Shown: positions 1 to 11,310, counted from the stretch's first letter. The stretch: 64,000 bases of DNA from Incurvaria masculella (GCA_946894095.1 OX335651.1:11740501-11804500), one strand, 5' to 3'. Made by a program: numbers and translations. Notes: generated from the sequence alone by a model not told the origin.

Positions 1-1660
1 CTGGACGCGAGGCAGCCAAGATGCGTGCTTTGTTCAGTTTATCGTCATCCTGCAGGAGAACACTTAATTTTAATTTTGAAATGGGTAAGTCCCAGCTTTT
101 TTGGACCATAGGACGCATAGGTAAGGGCTCGTCCGGACACAGACTCCGCCAAGCATCAATGGCCTCCGCCATGTACTCGATCTCAAAGCCGCATTGCGAC
201 GGGTGTAGAATTTTTCCGACGAGATCGATTGTACTATGTACGGAAGACAGAAAAGCCGGCAAAGCCACGTTCCCAACCGAGCGCATGCCAGTGCCTCCTA
301 ATCTTACTGGTAGTGATATCTGGTCCCATACTGAATCACCTATTTCAATTTTAACGTTTAAAATATCAGTTAAGCAACTCTTTAAACAATTATCAAACGC
401 CAAAATTTTGTCGGGGTATTTCCAAAAAGGACAACATCTAAGAAAATATGTGAGTCTAGGTATAAAGAAGCAATGTTTTAGCAAGAAAAAGGCCATGTGT
501 GAGTTTATATAATGCAGTCTCTCAGAGAACTGACGCAGTGCGACCTCTTTTTTAACAATAAAGGGTGCCAGAGCAGATTCCGTCAGTGGAGCTCCTAGGA
601 GCACAACTGAGTTTTCGTCAAGGATACGGATGTGTGGTAATTTTTTAGAAATACTGCTGCATATTTCAGCCTTCCGTGCTTCTAATACTGACTGACAAAA
701 GAACAATTCGCATTTTTCTAAATTAATACTTAATCCGATTTTGTTAAATTCTGCTGTAATTTTCTCTAAATCTGATAAGACTGACGAATAACTACCGCCA
801 ATCGTTCCATCGTCTAAATACCAAACATTTAATGGCGAGCCGAGCGATTTTATAATCGGGTGGATGGCCAAACTGAATATAGCAGGGCCCAACGGGTCAC
901 CCTGTTGACATCCGACGGCTGATTCAATCGTATGGTCATTGTAAAAGAGGTGTGAAGGAGAAGAATAGCACTGGTTTAGGTATGGATAAATACTTGGGAT
1001 GTGTTCTTTTATCTGATCTAGCAGTGAGTCTCGTTCAACTGAATTAAATGCATTTCGGATATCAATCTTTAAAACAACTTCAGCTTCGGTATTTTGATAC
1101 ATAAAGGAGCGTGTAGCATGCACAGCTGCCTCACATCCGCATCTGGTTCCAAAACCCAGCTGCACTGGACGTAGTTCTTCACCAAGAGCCGTCGAAACAC
1201 TGCGACATGCCACCTTGGAGACTAGCCTACGCAGAGTGCAACCGATAGCGATGGGCCGTATTCCACCGTCCTTTTTATTTAGAGCTATGAGGGCTGCTCC
1301 GTATAAATATTTCGAGGAAACCGGATTTACTTTACCTGCGAGCATAAAGTTACACAAATTAGTAAGCTCCACTAGCAGATTATCAGCTATGACACCGTTT
1401 GAAGAGTTTATAAGGTCTTTTAGATGTTGAGGACATAAACCATCGAACCCGCCCGAAGATCCATTGGGGAAAGATAAAATTGCTTCTCTCACAGAGCTTT
1501 CCTTAGTCAATAGACATTCGTGATCTGCGGACGGCTCCTCCGGGAGAAAAAGAAGGCGCGATGGAGCGGGATGTTTCGACTTCAGAGCAGCCAGTGTCTC
1601 CGGCGTTTCATCTGCCAGCGCTTCATCTGAGGTGAGCAGCCTAACTGCTCCCCGGATGTT
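1..1660 (-). CDS. Partial reverse transcriptase of a LINE-like retrotransposon
   Basis: This minus-strand frame is open without a stop from about base 1735 to the left edge; recognisable family sequence starts near 1655, so at least 550 codons are intact. The reverse-transcriptase palm is clear: motif A reads KIDIRNAFN (1069-1043), motif B reads GCQQGDPLGP (913-884), and the catalytic motif C reads WYLDDGT (823-803), whose two aspartates bind the metal ions. About 270 residues follow motif C and would form the thumb or connector region, and they run off the window. The N-terminal part is lost at an (AT)n microsatellite (1661-1706); the ATG at 1723 lies in a SINE remnant and is not a native start. 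YLDD instead of the usual FADD, and GCQQGDP, match a widespread invertebrate family of non-LTR-like reverse transcriptases that I recognise but cannot assign to a named clade. No endonuclease domain is visible here. Confidence 0.9.
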
Positions 1661-1706
1661 ATATATATATATATATTTATGTATAATATATATATATATA
1701 TATATA
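1661..1706. repeat. (AT)n microsatellite at the broken 5' end of the reverse transcriptase
   Basis: Near-pure alternating AT with one short interruption. It marks the point where similarity to the reverse transcriptase stops. A second AT-rich run lies at 1826-1852. Confidence 0.9.
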
Positions 1707-1719
1707 TTATGATTTCGTT

Positions 1720-1817
1720 TCATAACGAAACGAATTTATCGAACTCAGAAAGCGATAGAAAGTGGTGCATAAACCCATGGAAGGCTAGTCCACGAATACT
1801 ATTTTTATGTTAGACAA
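1720..1817. repeat. 98-bp segment repeated exactly at 3943-4040 (SINE-A remnant)
   Basis: All 98 bases match 3943-4040 in the same orientation by eye. The middle resembles the part of SINE-A next to its tRNA-like head (AACTCAGAAAG followed by GTGCATAAAC), with the T-arm region missing. The rest of 1707-2430 contains no gene that I can support; 1860-2430 looks unique and AT-rich. Confidence 0.85.
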
Positions 1818-2433
1818 CAGATAAGATATATATATATATATTTATGTATAATACGGCCGTGCTTGTGTATATATGACACACATACATGATTTCGACCAGT
1901 TGGCTGCAACAGATAACCGTGAGCCAAACATGTGATCGGTACTTCATAAAGCCTATCAACTTATCTCATCTCGCTGTAGTAGAATCAGGTAGTCACAGAA
2001 GTCCTAGTAATATAAGGCCGTAGCTGCCATGGTGGGATCCTACCTTTAAAACGCGCTGTAACGTTTACTCAGTTAGAGACCGGTTAGAAAGAAGGATTGG
2101 AGACGCTGCAAAACTCTAAGCAACACACAAAAGTACAAAGATATATTTGTTTTAAAAATCAGCTTTTCATTACTCCATACTGTGTCACTATTAATACAGA
2201 AATTAATAGCTAAATAAATAATTAAAGATAGTAGCTTCTTAGATTAGATATTAAATACCACAAATGTATGAGCCCTTACGTCCACTACATATAATGTTTT
2301 TCCTCACTTGTGTGTTGTGAATGAACACACCTCACAGAATAAACTGCCCAAAGCCCTGGAAAAGTACATTTCAGCGTTCAGCTCATTACACCTGCGCGCT
2401 GCGAGGTTTTCGGAAGAATTCGTTTGATCCCCT

Positions 2434-2745
2434 CTAATTGAAGGCTCCTCCGGCGGCGTCGGAACAAAGAGCGTCGCGCCGGGCGGCGGCGGGGTGGCGG
2501 GACGGTGGGGCGGGAGGGGGGGCCGGCGCTCGCGTGCAGACTGCGAGGACGTCGACCGCCCCTACCCCCGGCATCGATCCCACCCCCCGCCGCGCCCCCG
2601 CCGCCCCCACTCTAATTAACTCCAGCCCAAATCCACGCACACACCAAAGAGAATTGCAAGAACGCAGCCGAAGCGGAGGCGACGGCGGCGACGGCGGCGG
2701 CAGCGGAGGCGGCGCGGCGGCAGCGCGCTGGGCGAAATAGATGAC
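2434..2745. other. GC-rich, CpG-rich patch
   Basis: A run of GGC, GGA and CCG triplets in otherwise AT-rich DNA. Both strands carry open frames (100 aa plus, 68 aa minus), but these are low-complexity Ala/Gly/Arg/Pro strings expected from GC-rich DNA. It could be a promoter-type CpG patch. No TATA box, initiator or splice site convincingly marks a gene. Nothing was found in 2750-3080. Confidence 0.5.
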
Positions 2746-3084
2746 TGGACATATTTTAGGTGCAGGCGGTCATTTACAGGGGAATTTAGTTTCGCTGTAA
2801 TTCAGAGTTAATTTAACACCAAAATCGTTAGTTACACTTCAGGCTGAGTTTTTGTTTAGAAAGTTAGCATTCATTGCGTGGTTAGTTTTCATTATGCGTA
2901 CATATGTACAACGGATTTAGTTTTCATTATACGTACATAACAACGGATTTAGGAATGCAGTCGGACTTAGAATCTATATCTTATCTTTATTACAATATCT
3001 TTGGAACTTTGTTATGTCACTTTGGAAGGACGAAGAAAAGCCTCTTTCTTTTTATGGAATTAAGTAGGTCCTCCACCTACATTT

Positions 3085-3210
3085 AATTGGCACGGTCGAA
3101 CGGTCACCATTTTCACAGCCCGTTTGTGCACAATTTTGCTTAGCCTCAAAAGCGAAGCGTCGAGCCACTGAGTCGCCGAGGCTGACCAGCGAATCTCTAT
3201 CACGAAACGG
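3085..3210 (-). repeat. Decayed SINE-A-like fragment
   Basis: Contains a GTCGAACGGTCACC-like segment and a GAGCCACTGAG / GAGGCTGAC segment that also occur at the end of the SINE-A copy at 13160-13535. Heavily decayed, and the boundaries are approximate. The reading frame at 2904-3086 just before it is not supported. Confidence 0.4.
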
Positions 3211-3257
3211 TAAGATTTTACTGTTATTATTTTGACCATGGATTAACTAAAATATAA

Positions 3258-3315
3258 AAAAAAGATTCCTACGAATTGAGAACCTCCTCCTTTTTTTTGA
3301 AGTCGGTTAATAAAA
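3258..3315 (-). repeat. Terminal fragment of the AACCGACTTC repeat family
   Basis: Reads on the minus strand as AACCGACTTCAAAAAAAAGG and then GGAGGTTCTCAATTCG. The same terminus occurs at 4899, 18500-18540 and 29340. I recognise it as a common lepidopteran repeat end. Confidence 0.7.
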
Positions 3316-3589
3316 GTCTAAAAATTATTGTATGTTATTTATGATATGAACATTCTATATAGCAAGCAATGTTGCCACGTTCGTTGGTGAAAACGGTATC
3401 GAACATGTCGGCGAATGTTTCTGTTCCGCCTTCGTGAGTTCAACATTCCACGATTCGTGGGTTATAGTTTCCATCGATTCTGTAGATAAGCAGGAGCTAT
3501 TTCGATGAGTCAGCGACAATATCCGTCGCTCATTATATATTTATCGCTCAACCAACGTGCATGTCACCTCCATCGCTGCTGCGACAACG

Positions 3590-3700
3590 CGACTTGCAGT
3601 GGGCGACGCGACGTGCGTGCGACACGCACCGCCGCGCGGCTCGGCGGCGCGTCGGGGGAGGGAGGGGCCGCGCCAGACCGGCGACACGTTAACGTGTGCT
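3590..3700. other. CpG-rich patch
   Basis: About 110 bases dense in CG dinucleotides between AT-rich flanks. A 70-aa plus-strand frame crosses it but has no recognisable domain. The flanks 3316-3590 and 3700-3810 show nothing else. Confidence 0.4.
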
Positions 3701-3814
3701 CTGTAGGAGCGTCATAGCAGTACATAATCGCGACGGTAATGGTGGTCCACCTCTAAACATGATAAAATAACATGTTCTATGCAAACGTAGTACACAAATT
3801 ATTTAAAATTGTGG

Positions 3815-3868
3815 TCACATGAAAAAAATCAAGTTAATAACACTGTTTAACGTGATTTTTTCATGTGA
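3815..3868. repeat. 54-bp near-perfect hairpin
   Basis: The arm TCACATGAAAAAAATCA is followed about 20 bases later by TGATTTTTTCATGTGA, so the segment can fold on itself almost completely. It is probably the relic of a small inverted-repeat element. Confidence 0.7.
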
Positions 3869-3877
3869 GCTGAACTG

Positions 3878-4040
3878 GATGGAAAACATGGTAAATTTTT
3901 CATTCCCGTTTTACATGAATTGCGAGCTGTTTCTATTCTAAATCATAACGAAACGAATTTATCGAACTCAGAAAGCGATAGAAAGTGGTGCATAAACCCA
4001 TGGAAGGCTAGTCCACGAATACTATTTTTATGTTAGACAA
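3878..4040 (-). repeat. Rearranged SINE-A fragment
   Basis: CTGAACTGGATGGAAAACA, TTTTTCATTCC and TTTTACATG match the SINE-A core, and 3943-4040 is the 98-bp duplicate of 1720-1817. Parts are missing between these blocks. From 4041 to 4898 I see no element; 4345-4460 is CpG-rich without a recognisable reading frame. Confidence 0.6.
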
Positions 4041-4898
4041 ATCCTCAGATGTATCTTTGGATTATATCTCGTGTGTAGCGCGCACCCTTCCGCCTCACCG
4101 TTTTGGAGACATAGGAAGGCCAAGTTTAGAAATGGAGACCTATATTTGCGGGCTAATATCAAGACGACAGCTGTGCTATTATTTAACCATGTCCAGTTAC
4201 ATAAAAACAGTTTCAAGTAAAATGCGAAACGCGGCCAGTCCGAACGATCCAACCGCACCCAGTTTTGCTTCACATCGACGACCGAACACCGAGGCTGACC
4301 GTTTTTATCACGTACGACTCAGTGTCGTTTCTGAACTCCAGCTCACGTGACGTCTTCTGTGGCGACACGTTCAATTTACGACGAGCTCCGCGCGAACACG
4401 ACGCGCCGAGAGCGCGCGCTGACGCTAATAAGGACCGCGACTGTACAGGAAGAAGTCACGAGTGTCGGGCTCATGTAGATGCTCTGTTCACATCAGCTAG
4501 GCTCTCATTTTAACTGCCGCAAGTGATTTGAAACATTTATTCTGAATTAGCTGAGGTACTCGGCCCCGCTCGTTAATGTTAGTTTGAACGGATTTTTAAG
4601 TCGTCAAAATTTTATCGCTATGGGATTATTGGTTAAGGAAAGCATAAGGGACCAACAATCATAATTTTTTTAAGTTCTGAATAAGGAGAACTCGGACTGG
4701 ACCACCGAATAAGTAATACTAGACCTGAGCGGTGCGGAGTTAGGGAAGACGGCGTCAGTTCGTTTGATAAATTTATTCATTGGAAACCATTCGAAACAGA
4801 TGCAAAGGGGGTTGAAATACTGGAGAGAATTACTTCCAAAAATATTTTGGAAAAAGAAATAAGAAAACTGAACTTACTTTATTAGCAAAAGTTGTTCT

Positions 4899-5366
4899 TT
4901 TTAACCGACTTCAAAAAAGGAGGAGGATCTAAATGCGTTTGTATGTTTTTTTTTATTATTTTTTTATGTTTGTTACCTCATAACTTTTGCCTGGGTGAAC
5001 CGATTTTGATGATTATTTTTTTAAAAGAAAGCTAGTGCTTCCCAAGTGGTAATTTTAAGGTTAAGTTCTGACAATGATATCCATGAGCAAATCATATAAG
5101 TCTTAAATTTGTATTAAGATGTGTACGACAAATGGACGAATAATTCAATAGATGATAAGATTTTGGTGATCCTTTTTTTTTGTGGAAGAAAGGACGTGTA
5201 AAAATTAGTTAGTGTACTTCAGATTCACTGAAAATAAACAAATAAAAAAAATAATAAAAAAATAACCGACTTCTTATTTTTTGAGTCGGTGTCAATGTAA
5301 TCGTAACTACCAAAAGAGCAATTATTTTTTACTTTTTAGTGCTTTTTCTTTGAAGTCGGTTATGTT
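4899..5366. repeat. Interspersed repeat with AACCGACTTC / GAAGTCGGTT ends
   Basis: Begins AACCGACTTCAAAAAAGGAG and ends near GAAGTCGGTT, giving short inverted ends, with internal poly-A/T tracts and a second internal CCGACTTC at 5267. There is no coding capacity. From 5367 to 5912 I see nothing; the 75-aa frame at 5555-5782 is not supported. Confidence 0.7.
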
Positions 5367-5912
5367 TTTGTTATTTTTTTTTCCGCTCGGCAACATGGAA
5401 CTAGATGGAAAACAAGGAATTCAAGGAATTATCTTGTAGGCCATTCTGGAATAATAGTTTGACACACTTTTGTCCACAGCTTCTGTCCCTTTTTTGTCAC
5501 TGATTCGCTCTCCACCATGAAACATTTTCATTGCAAGTTACTAGCTATTGAATTATGCATTTAATAATTATCAACCCCCCATTTCTGATTAGTGTAACAC
5601 TTTCAAGCACGCCATTACCGAAGCAAGTGGGCATGTGGGCATGCGCTGTCCGTGCTGATACGTCGTTCGACCGGTCCGGGATGAGGCGAGACGAAAAGTC
5701 CCGGACCTGCTTTAGAGAATTTCGTTCCGTGTTGTACGCGCATAGTGTTCCCGGAAACTGGTGCTTGGAGAGTATTGTTTAAGGAACTGAAAACTTCCAT
5801 TGATACAATTGGACACGGTTGCTAATGATGTCAGTCGTAGTTGAAGTAAATGTGTATTTTAAATATGAAAGAAGTGGGTCTTCTTGAATTATCTGCTTAG
5901 TTTCAAGTTTTT

Positions 5913-6172
5913 TTGTTATGCGACCTGACATGGATGGCTAATACCACACAACTACCGTTATGATATTAGCCCAATACATCACATTCCCGAAGGAATTTGA
6001 TGCCATGCCAGGACCTTCCCTTTACGAGCACGGCTACATTGAACTGGATGGAAAACACGGACAATTTTTCATTGCCGCTTCGACCATCTTTTCATCCAAT
6101 GCGATGGTACCAACCCGGGCGGGCTTAAACCCTACCACCTAGTAGGGGAAGGGGACCTACAGTTTTACATGG
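5913..6172 (-). repeat. SINE-A copy, tRNA-like head missing
   Basis: As read on the plus strand the order is CATGGATGGCTAATACC, a TTAGCCCAA segment, TGCCATGCCAGGACCTTCC, a GAACTGGATGGAAAACACGG core, ATTGCCGCTTCGACCATC and CCTAGTAGGGGAAGGGGACC. The tRNA-like head expected at the right end is lost, so this copy is truncated. From 6173 to 8130 there is AT-rich DNA with no supported feature. Confidence 0.85.
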
Positions 6173-8130
6173 ATTGGAATGATATAATATGAGAATATTT
6201 TATGTAAACCTGCGGAAACGATGATTAGCGATTTCAATAAATTATATTTGTAACCCGTAATAGTGGCTCTGATCCCACACATATGAGTATTACTTAAGTA
6301 CTTGTTGATAACTTTCTTCATTAAAAACCTATTTTCAATGTGAAACAAAGATTGTACAAAAAAATATCACAGTTGTATTAGGCTACAGTCTTAGTACAGC
6401 GATAGAAAGCTATCGGATTAAATAGAAAAGTCGCTTGATTGATTCACCGCTATAATAATATATTTATTAAATGGATGTTGAACACCGTTAAGAAACCCAA
6501 TTAATACTCTCGCAACATTTAAAATGTTGTATGTATTTTAAATTGTATTAATGGCCACGAGTGTAGCGTAGAGCCTAAAACATCAATTGCAAACGAAAAT
6601 CATCCAGAAGTCAGGACAATTAATTGTAGATTCAAACAATTAACAAATTCACAACAATATTCGTAGAGTGTGAAAACGGAGCGAATGGTGTATTGCTTTC
6701 TGCGAAGCGTGTGACATCGACAAGCTATTTTCAGGTGTAATCAACACCTCCGTTCACACGGCAATGGATTGCTATACTGGCACGTCCCCCGTGCCTCTAT
6801 CCATTACTATTCCAGCGGCATGCCCGCCCATTCGTTCTTGCATTTCAGCCCCGATTTAACCTAAATTGATTCCTTTGATGTCTAACCTATCTTAATTAGT
6901 CTTTTTTTTTAGAAGTTAGGTATGGCGGAATAGTTAAGCTATATATAGTTAGGAATAATTAATGATCATGCTAAAAATTAAATCAGGTTAGAAACAAACG
7001 ATCAGTATGATACTGAGGGAATTTCGTATACAAAGCATGAACCGGTGAACTTTATTTCATGACATAAAAAAATCGCAAAACATTGTAGGCAATCAGGATG
7101 GAGCTTTTTTATCTGATATATTTGTTCAGAAATAAAACAAAAATACGCAAATAGAGATTTTGGTTGTCATAGAGTGAGTGAATACGAAGAAAACATTAAA
7201 TCAAATTATTTTCAGGCAACACTGGTTGTGGAAAACGGAACAGCCGTAGTAGTAGAAAAAAATCTTCCAATGGCCAGATATACTTGTCTATAAATGTTAA
7301 AAGTCAATAATGTTTTATATATGTCGCAAGAATATTGTAAGTTATTGAACTGTTCAAGGAAATTGTAATGGAAGGGCGCAGACGTGCCCAATGAATTACA
7401 TCGCAATAACAACGAAAAGTGTTTACTATGCATTTGTTATCTCTGCCCACCTCTCCGGGTAAATGGCGTGATGGTACGCTTTTTGGGGTTCAGGCACGTG
7501 TGAATGAGTGACGAAAGAATGACATCGCAAAATAAGAACGATATCAGTTGTCTCCGTCCACCCCTCCGGGTAGACGGCGCGATAGTACGCTTAGCAGGAC
7601 AATAAAAAAAACTAATTCAAAATCGGTCTATATATCAGCATGCATTTAATATTATATTTGCAAACTGATGGGGGTCAGTCAACTTACAAGTATCCTTAAA
7701 ACATAGATCATCATACCCGAAAGATGTTAAAAATATCTACAAGTTAACGTAGAAAAAAAAATCTAGGAGATTTATTAGTTAACGGAGGTTTAAGTTTCTT
7801 GCGACACACATTTTGTGTTTAAAATACATGATAAATGTTTATTACTTAAATTAAAGATTAATTAATTAATTAATTAAAACTACATGATTTTACATGATTA
7901 AAGGCAGATTTTTCAATAGTTCAATAATTTAATTAATCAGCCAGATAGCTATTCGACCGATTTATTTAGGCCCCTGCTTATCCATCCGTCATTATTACAC
8001 ATACCTGCTTTTTCATCCATAGTCCATATAATTATTAGTAAAATTACTGTCAGATACTTGTGATTGAAGATATTTATTTATTTATTTATATTTGTTTAGT
8101 TGTTAGGTACTTTCGGCCCATAATTTTACA

Positions 8131-8432
8131 AAAACCGGCCAAGTGCGAGTCGGACTCGCACACGAAGGGTTCCGTACCATCGAACAAGATTTTACACAAA
8201 AAAATCACGTTTTTTAAATGGGGACCCCCTTTAATTCTTTTTATTTTTAAATGTTACCTATTTGTTGTTATAGCGGCAAAATAATTACACACTCTGTAAA
8301 AAATTCAGCTGCCTATCTTTTACGGTTTATGACATACAGCCCTGTGACGGACGGTCGGACGGACGGACAGCGGAGGCTTAGTAATAGGGTTCTGTTGGCA
8401 CCCTTTGGGTACGGAACCCTAATAACTCCTTT
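8131..8432 (+). repeat. GGAC-repeat element (AACCGGCC...ACGGAACCCTAA)
   Basis: Starts AACCGGCCAAGTGCGAGTCG and ends GGGTACGGAACCCTAA. The segments GGGTTCCGTACC and GGTACGGAACCC near the two ends are inverted copies of each other. A short GGAC run precedes ACAGCGGAGGCTTAGTAAT. Other copies lie at 14331, 15325, 31813 and 35845, with a decayed one at 17500. It is an abundant non-coding lepidopteran element that I recognise; its mobilising class is not certain from this sequence. Confidence 0.9.
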
Positions 8433-8454
8433 AAATGCGCCCTAAGCTAAAGGC

Positions 8455-8570
8455 CATCGATCAATCTCGCTCACTGCACGTCCCCTGAGCGGCGACGGCG
8501 GCGAGGTAGCATAGCCGGCAGCGCGCGGCAGATTGCAGCAACTGAACCGGTGCGGATGGGCAGATGATAT
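8455..8570. other. CpG-rich patch
   Basis: CGGCGACGGCGGCGAGG and CAGCGCGCGGC stand out from AT-rich surroundings. No reading frame, splice site or promoter motif is convincing. Nothing else was found in 8571-9200. Confidence 0.35.
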
Positions 8571-9201
8571 CTGTGCCAGTAATCGCCTGGAAAATCGCTT
8601 CACTGCCCGGTGCACAATTCGATTTTTCTCCTTTGATGTGTTTAATAATGCATGCGGAAAAGCCTGCTCGAACGTGAGCTTTTCACACTACTAACTGCAC
8701 GTATAAGCGCCTCTTGCGCAACCCTATTTGTGTATTTTTTACTTTTAACTTTCAGTAGCGGTATCAATATTTGCATTTCATATTTAGACAATTACAATAT
8801 TGTATACCACTACGTGAATGTGTGTTTGCTGTCAGGAATCTAGTTGCTTCCCAAACTTTGCTTCAAAAGGCATATGCTGATCAGCAATGTTCATAGAAGT
8901 GCAGCCCAAGTAAAATGTTCATAACCATAAAATGTATATATTACAGCATGCACAAGGTAGGCAGGCCAACGGTGCCAAATTTAGGATGTCCTACTTTCTG
9001 GAGGGCGGAGGGTGGAGGCGAGCCTGGCGCGGCTCCATAGAGCAGGAACTACAAATATACTCGTATATTTCGTCACGAAGTTGGTAACGATAATTGTTAA
9101 TCTTAAGGTTAAATTGGCGTAAGTCTTGAATAGTGTTTCGTTATCGACATTTTGATTGGTAGTTTTCGATTTAGACCCATGTAAAGCACCATAACTAGAG
9201 A

Positions 9202-9640
9202 AATCACACAATGTTCTTATGGAGCTGGAAATTAATGACTTTTATCACACCTACTTACAGGAACTGCCATGCAGAAACTCCATTACACAATGTTCTTATG
9301 GAGCTGGAAATTAATGACTTATATCACACCTACTTACAGGAACTGCCATGCAGAACCTCCATTACACAATGTTCTTATGGAGCTGTAAATTAATGACTTA
9401 TATCACACCTACTTACCGGAACTGCCATGCAGAACGTCCATTACACAATGTTCTTATGGAGCTGGAAATTAATTACTTATATCACACCTACTTACAGGAA
9501 CTGCCATGCAGAGCCTCTATTACGGCCACATTGAGCTGGATGAAAAATCAAGCCTATTTTGAATGCCGCTTCGACCATATGACAGATAAACCTTTCCACC
9601 GAGTTTCACGTGGAATGAAAACGCACAGCAATCCTCGTCG
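9202..9640 (-). repeat. SINE-A-related element with four 79-bp tandem units
   Basis: The string ATGTTCTTATGGAGCTG begins at 9211, 9290, 9369 and 9448, so the period is exactly 79 bases. Units differ by only a few bases. The last unit runs into a SINE-A core (CATTGAGCTGGATG, then AATGCCGCTTCGACCAT), and each unit carries the matching CAGGAACTGCCATGCAGA piece of that SINE. The array therefore grew inside a SINE copy. Two open frames across it (9211-9393 and 9348-9647) follow from the repeat and are not genes. Confidence 0.85.
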
Positions 9641-9645
9641 ATCTT

Positions 9646-9867
9646 AACGAATTGTAAATGTGAAAGTTTGTATATTTGAATATTCGTTTCTGAATCACGC
9701 TAAAACGGCCGAACGGATTTCGTTGAAAATTCGGCAAAAAGATAGTTTTTTACCGGTATTAACACATAGGAGACTTTTTACCCCGGAAAAATGTTAGGTT
9801 TCTGCGAGATTATAAAAAAAAAATCCATAACGTCATTGACTCGAACGGAGTCGCGTACCTCAGCTAG
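9646..9867 (+). mobile_element. Short Helitron-like element or 3' end
   Basis: Opens with a GAAAGTTTGTAT block also found at the start of the element at 22697, continues with GAACGGATTTCGTTGAAA, and closes with the hairpin GACTCGAACGGAGTC followed by ...CAGCTAG and a T. A hairpin just before CTRR with an insertion T is the Helitron 3' signature. No Rep/helicase gene, so non-autonomous. From 9868 to 10185 nothing is seen. Confidence 0.65.
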
Positions 9868-10185
9868 TAATTTAATATAATGTAAACGTAACCGGATATA
9901 TATTTATACATTTATATTAAACGTCAACGTGGAAGAGATATCGTTCGTAAATTAAAATATTATTAAAGTTAACAATTGTTGTCATAAATCCTAAAAATAA
10001 TTTATGATGGACTTAAGAGAAGCGATTAAAAAGAGGATACGTTTGTTTTTTTTCTCCTATTAAATAACTTATTTTTAGCAATGTCTTAATGTACTTCTTT
10101 CTACTCCATGTATCTCTTAACTATCCTTTATTCTTAATCGATCCTTATAAACTTCAACGTTTTCTAAAAGCAATGCAGGTGATTT

Positions 10186-10345
10186 TGCAGCCAAGGCGGA
10201 CTGGGCGGGCGGCGGGCGGCGGCGTGGGGGGCGGCAGCCAGGAAGTAGGCTGCAGTTATTGATTCGTCTACGGACGAGGCGCCGTCACCTCCGTGTCCGT
10301 TTATTTTGGTAAGTGAGGCAGAGACGCGCGTGCAGAGTCAGAAAC
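10186..10345 (+). other. CpG-rich patch ending in a splice-donor-like site
   Basis: GGCGGGCGGCGGGCGGCGGCG and CGGACGAGGCGCCGTC lie upstream of TTTTGGTAAGTGAGG (donor GT at 10309). A GC-rich stretch next to a strong GTAAGT could be a non-coding first exon. No long reading frame spans it and there is no transcript evidence. Nothing supported in 10346-10985. Confidence 0.25.
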
Positions 10346-10822
10346 CTGAAGACCGGTCAGTTCGTTTTTGTAGGAGCCATGTCAGGGATTTTTCTTTACT
10401 TGAGCGTATCTACATAAGACTTATGGAGAGAGGACTTTTTAGTGAGAGATAATATGTACACTAACGGTAGCCAACAAAAACAACCATCTTGCAACGTTAA
10501 AATAGATCCAACTAAGTAAATCGGTTACTCTATCTGAGTGAAAACGAATCGTTTTTTATTAACTCAGCGCAATAACTATTTTCTCTTACTGTTTCCGTAA
10601 CTGAGTAAAAACTGTTTCGAGCTTTAGTGTTTCCATTTACACTCACGTCTTATATATTTAGTGAAAAGGTACTGTCCAATCTGTTAAAAATCCTGTACCT
10701 CTTGATACTTGACACCTGCGCGACTGATTTTTAGTCAGCTGCAATGTTTAATAAGTTAAGATAAAAGTTTTAAAATCGTCTGATTTGTCACACGTGTTAC
10801 TTTTACATGTAGGTACATGTAG

Positions 10823-10860
10823 GTATGTATAATCGACCGTGAAGCAAGGACACATTAATT
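10823..10860. repeat. 38-bp exact repeat shared with 46994-47031
   Basis: Identical and in the same orientation at both places, including the core ATCGACCGTGAAGCAAGG. The flanks diverge immediately. It is probably a remnant of an interspersed repeat. Confidence 0.7.
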
Positions 10861-10989
10861 AAATGCAATTTTAATTTTAATTAAATGACCTGCAGTCATT
10901 CGAACCACATAAAATAGGCCGCGATCAAAATGAAAGGCATTCAATTAATAAAGATTTAATTTTTAAAAAATCTGACAATATGTAGCCAA

Positions 10990-11170
10990 CAATCGCGACG
11001 CCTCTGGTGGTGCGCTGCGTGCGCGCTGCGAGTCAGCGCCGGCGGCACGGGGGGGGGGGGGGAGGGGGGGGCGTCGGTCCGGATCGATGCGTCCGCCGCC
11101 AGCCTGCTACCTCCGGCGCTGCCGCCGCGCCGCCGCCAGGTCAGCGGGCCAGCAGTGGCGGTACCTGGAT
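10990..11170. other. GC-rich patch with poly-G run
   Basis: Contains 14 consecutive G (11049-11062) followed by A and 8 more G, then GCC/CGC-rich sequence. It has G-quadruplex potential on the plus strand. No reading frame was found. Homopolymer length may be unreliable in the assembly. Confidence 0.6.
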
Positions 11171-11310
11171 GTAGACTAGACCTGATTCACTAATAAACAT
11201 TTATACCATCGCTATTACTCCAGAATTTCATATGTCCGGTACTTCTAGCTGGAATTACCGAGGTAATAGCTATAGTACAAATGTCTTTTCGTAAGGCTGG
11301 ACATTTTTTT

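Noticed and set aside
2438..2740. 100-aa frame in GC-rich DNA
   Set aside because: Low-complexity Ala/Gly/Arg string with an open frame on the opposite strand too, as expected from GC-rich triplet runs.
9211..9647. Repeat protein of 79-bp-encoded units
   Set aside because: The period is 79, not a multiple of three, so successive units would be read in different frames. It is a minisatellite in a SINE.
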